Positions 4,946-5,748 of a stretch of 5,748 nt of DNA are shown here, piece after piece (within the stretch, counting starts at the first letter, position 1; each line of letters begins with the position of its first letter). The notes under the pieces were generated by a model. The model ran no database searches and had not been told where the DNA came from. It saw only the letters and a program-made list of their open reading frames with translations. Where the stretch lies: NCBI GenBank assembly GCA_041676265.1, contig JBAYSE010000107.1:1-5748 (forward strand). Reading direction: 5' to 3'. Both the position numbers and the translations under genes were made by a program. The DNA is from DUOJ01 sp041676265. Its GTDB lineage: Bacteria; Spirochaetota; Spirochaetia; Sphaerochaetales; Sphaerochaetaceae.

Positions 4946-5748
4946 ATGAAAAACTGGCTACGTCGAGACGGATTTTGGAACCTTATTACACTCATCGGTT
5001 TCTTGATTATCTTCTTCTTGGTCCTTTATCCCCTCTTCAACATTTTAATGCAGAGTTTTATCAGTCTGGAGACTGAGAAGTTTGGTTTGGGGAACTATAT
5101 CACTTTTTTCACCACTCCCTACTATTTAAAATCACTTCTGAACAGCTTAGTGGTTTCACTGGGCGGGACATTGGGAGCTATCATTTTGGGAGTCCCTTTA
5201 GCCTTCTTTACCAGCCGTTACAAAATATTAGGAACTCCACTACTCAATAGTTTAGCGACGCTCGCCCTCCTTACCCCTCCATTTTTAGGCGCCTACGCTT
5301 GGATAGTGATGTTAGGGAGAAACGGGTTTATAACCACCGCTTTTGCCAAAATTGGGATAACTCTTCCCCCTATCTATGGAGCTTTCGGGATTATCTTGGT
5401 CTATGCACTACAGTACTACCCATTCGTCTTTTTACTGACGGTCAATGGGTTGCAGACAATTGACCGTTCGTTGGAAGAGGCTGCCAGCAATATGGGAGCA
5501 ACTCCATTAAAGCGCTTCTTCAAGGTGACGATACCTCTCGTGACTCCATCGGTTACTTCAGGTGCTCTATTGGCCTTCATGCTTTCATTAGCCAATTTTG
5601 GGACTCCCCAAATCATTGGCGGGCGTTACAGGGTACTGCCAACCATGGCTTACAATATGTATACCAGCGAAATTGCCAAAAGGCCGGCAATGGCATCAAC
5701 TATCAGTATTATCTTAGTATTGGTGGCTGCAGTGACGATATTTTTGCA
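4946..5748 (+). CDS. ABC transporter permease, binding-protein-dependent (FbpB/iron-type), 3' end cut by the window
   Basis: Inner-membrane channel subunit of the same importer. The frame is open from ATG 4946 to the right edge (267 codons), with AAGGGGG at 4931-4937 eight bases upstream, inside the end of the ATPase gene. Hydrophobic helices are seen at about 12-34 and 62-90, in the LALLTPPFLGAYAWIVML region, at YGAFGIILVYALQYYPFVFLL, in the segment after the EAA loop (GALLAFMLSLANFGTP), and at about 250-267. The cytoplasmic EAA loop, E178-A-A-S-N-M-G184 followed by TPLKRFFKVTIPL, is the contact with the ATPase. The NFGTPQIIGG segment is typical of iron-type permeases. Many in this family are fused duplicates of about 500-600 residues; whether this one is cannot be told here. 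Confidence 0.92.
   Translation, partial: MKNWLRRDGFWNLITLIGFLIIFFLVLYPLFNILMQSFISLETEKFGLGNYITFFTTPYYLKSLLNSLVVSLGGTLGAIILGVPLAFFTSRYKILGTPLLNSLATLALLTPPFLGAYAWIVMLGRNGFITTAFAKIGITLPPIYGAFGIILVYALQYYPFVFLLTVNGLQTIDRSLEEAASNMGATPLKRFFKVTIPLVTPSVTSGALLAFMLSLANFGTPQIIGGRYRVLPTMAYNMYTSEIAKRPAMASTISIILVLVAAVTIFL

Noticed and set aside
5416..5616. 66-codon - strand open frame opposite the permease
   Set aside because: The + strand frame is a clear permease with the EAA loop in exactly this segment; the - strand frame has no supporting features.

Overview
The window joins two unrelated blocks, both on the + strand. The left block (about 1-2666) is a three-gene type II restriction-modification cassette of the DpnII/MboI (GATC) kind. 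It holds a Dam-family (D12 class) adenine methyltransferase, a DpnII-family endonuclease, and a second, different DNA methyltransferase with an unusual THPPY catalytic motif. The right block (about 2777 to the right edge) is the start of an ABC uptake operon. It encodes a secreted substrate-binding protein of the ferric-iron/AfuA-like family, an ATPase with a C-terminal regulatory domain, and the first 267 residues of a binding-protein-dependent permease cut by the window edge.

Organism: the mature binding protein appears to begin with an A-A-G-A-K-E-E stretch right after its signal peptide. That style is common in spirochaetes (Treponema/Spirochaeta/Sphaerochaeta relatives), so I favour a spirochaete, with modest confidence because nothing else in the window fixes the phylum. 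The restriction genes look A+T-richer than the transporter genes by eye, which fits a laterally acquired defence cassette next to a resident transport operon.

Layout: 1-100 holds a possible 3' end of an upstream gene (2-76), a good sigma70-type promoter (TTGCTA-17-CATAAT, 33-61) and a small inverted repeat over its -35 box. Then come the methyltransferase (101-1033), the endonuclease (1054-1917) and the second methyltransferase (1920-2666), with gaps of 20 and 2 bases, so very likely one transcript. A perfect 12-bp inverted repeat ending in a T run lies exactly at the end of the first methyltransferase gene, just before the endonuclease. Two hairpins lie at 2659-2684 and 2717-2740, between the blocks. 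The transporter genes follow at 2777-3778, 3851-4942 and 4946 to the edge. A strong 17-bp hairpin sits in the 72-base gap between the binding-protein gene and the ATPase gene.

Working together: the first methyltransferase is expected to convert GATC to G-m6A-TC and protect the chromosome from the endonuclease, which cuts unmethylated GATC. The second methyltransferase replaces the DpnA-type enzyme of the classical cassette, and its target is not evident from sequence. The transport genes form a standard importer in which the binding protein is probably made in excess of the ATPase and permease. No CRISPR array, tRNA, rRNA or transposase is visible.
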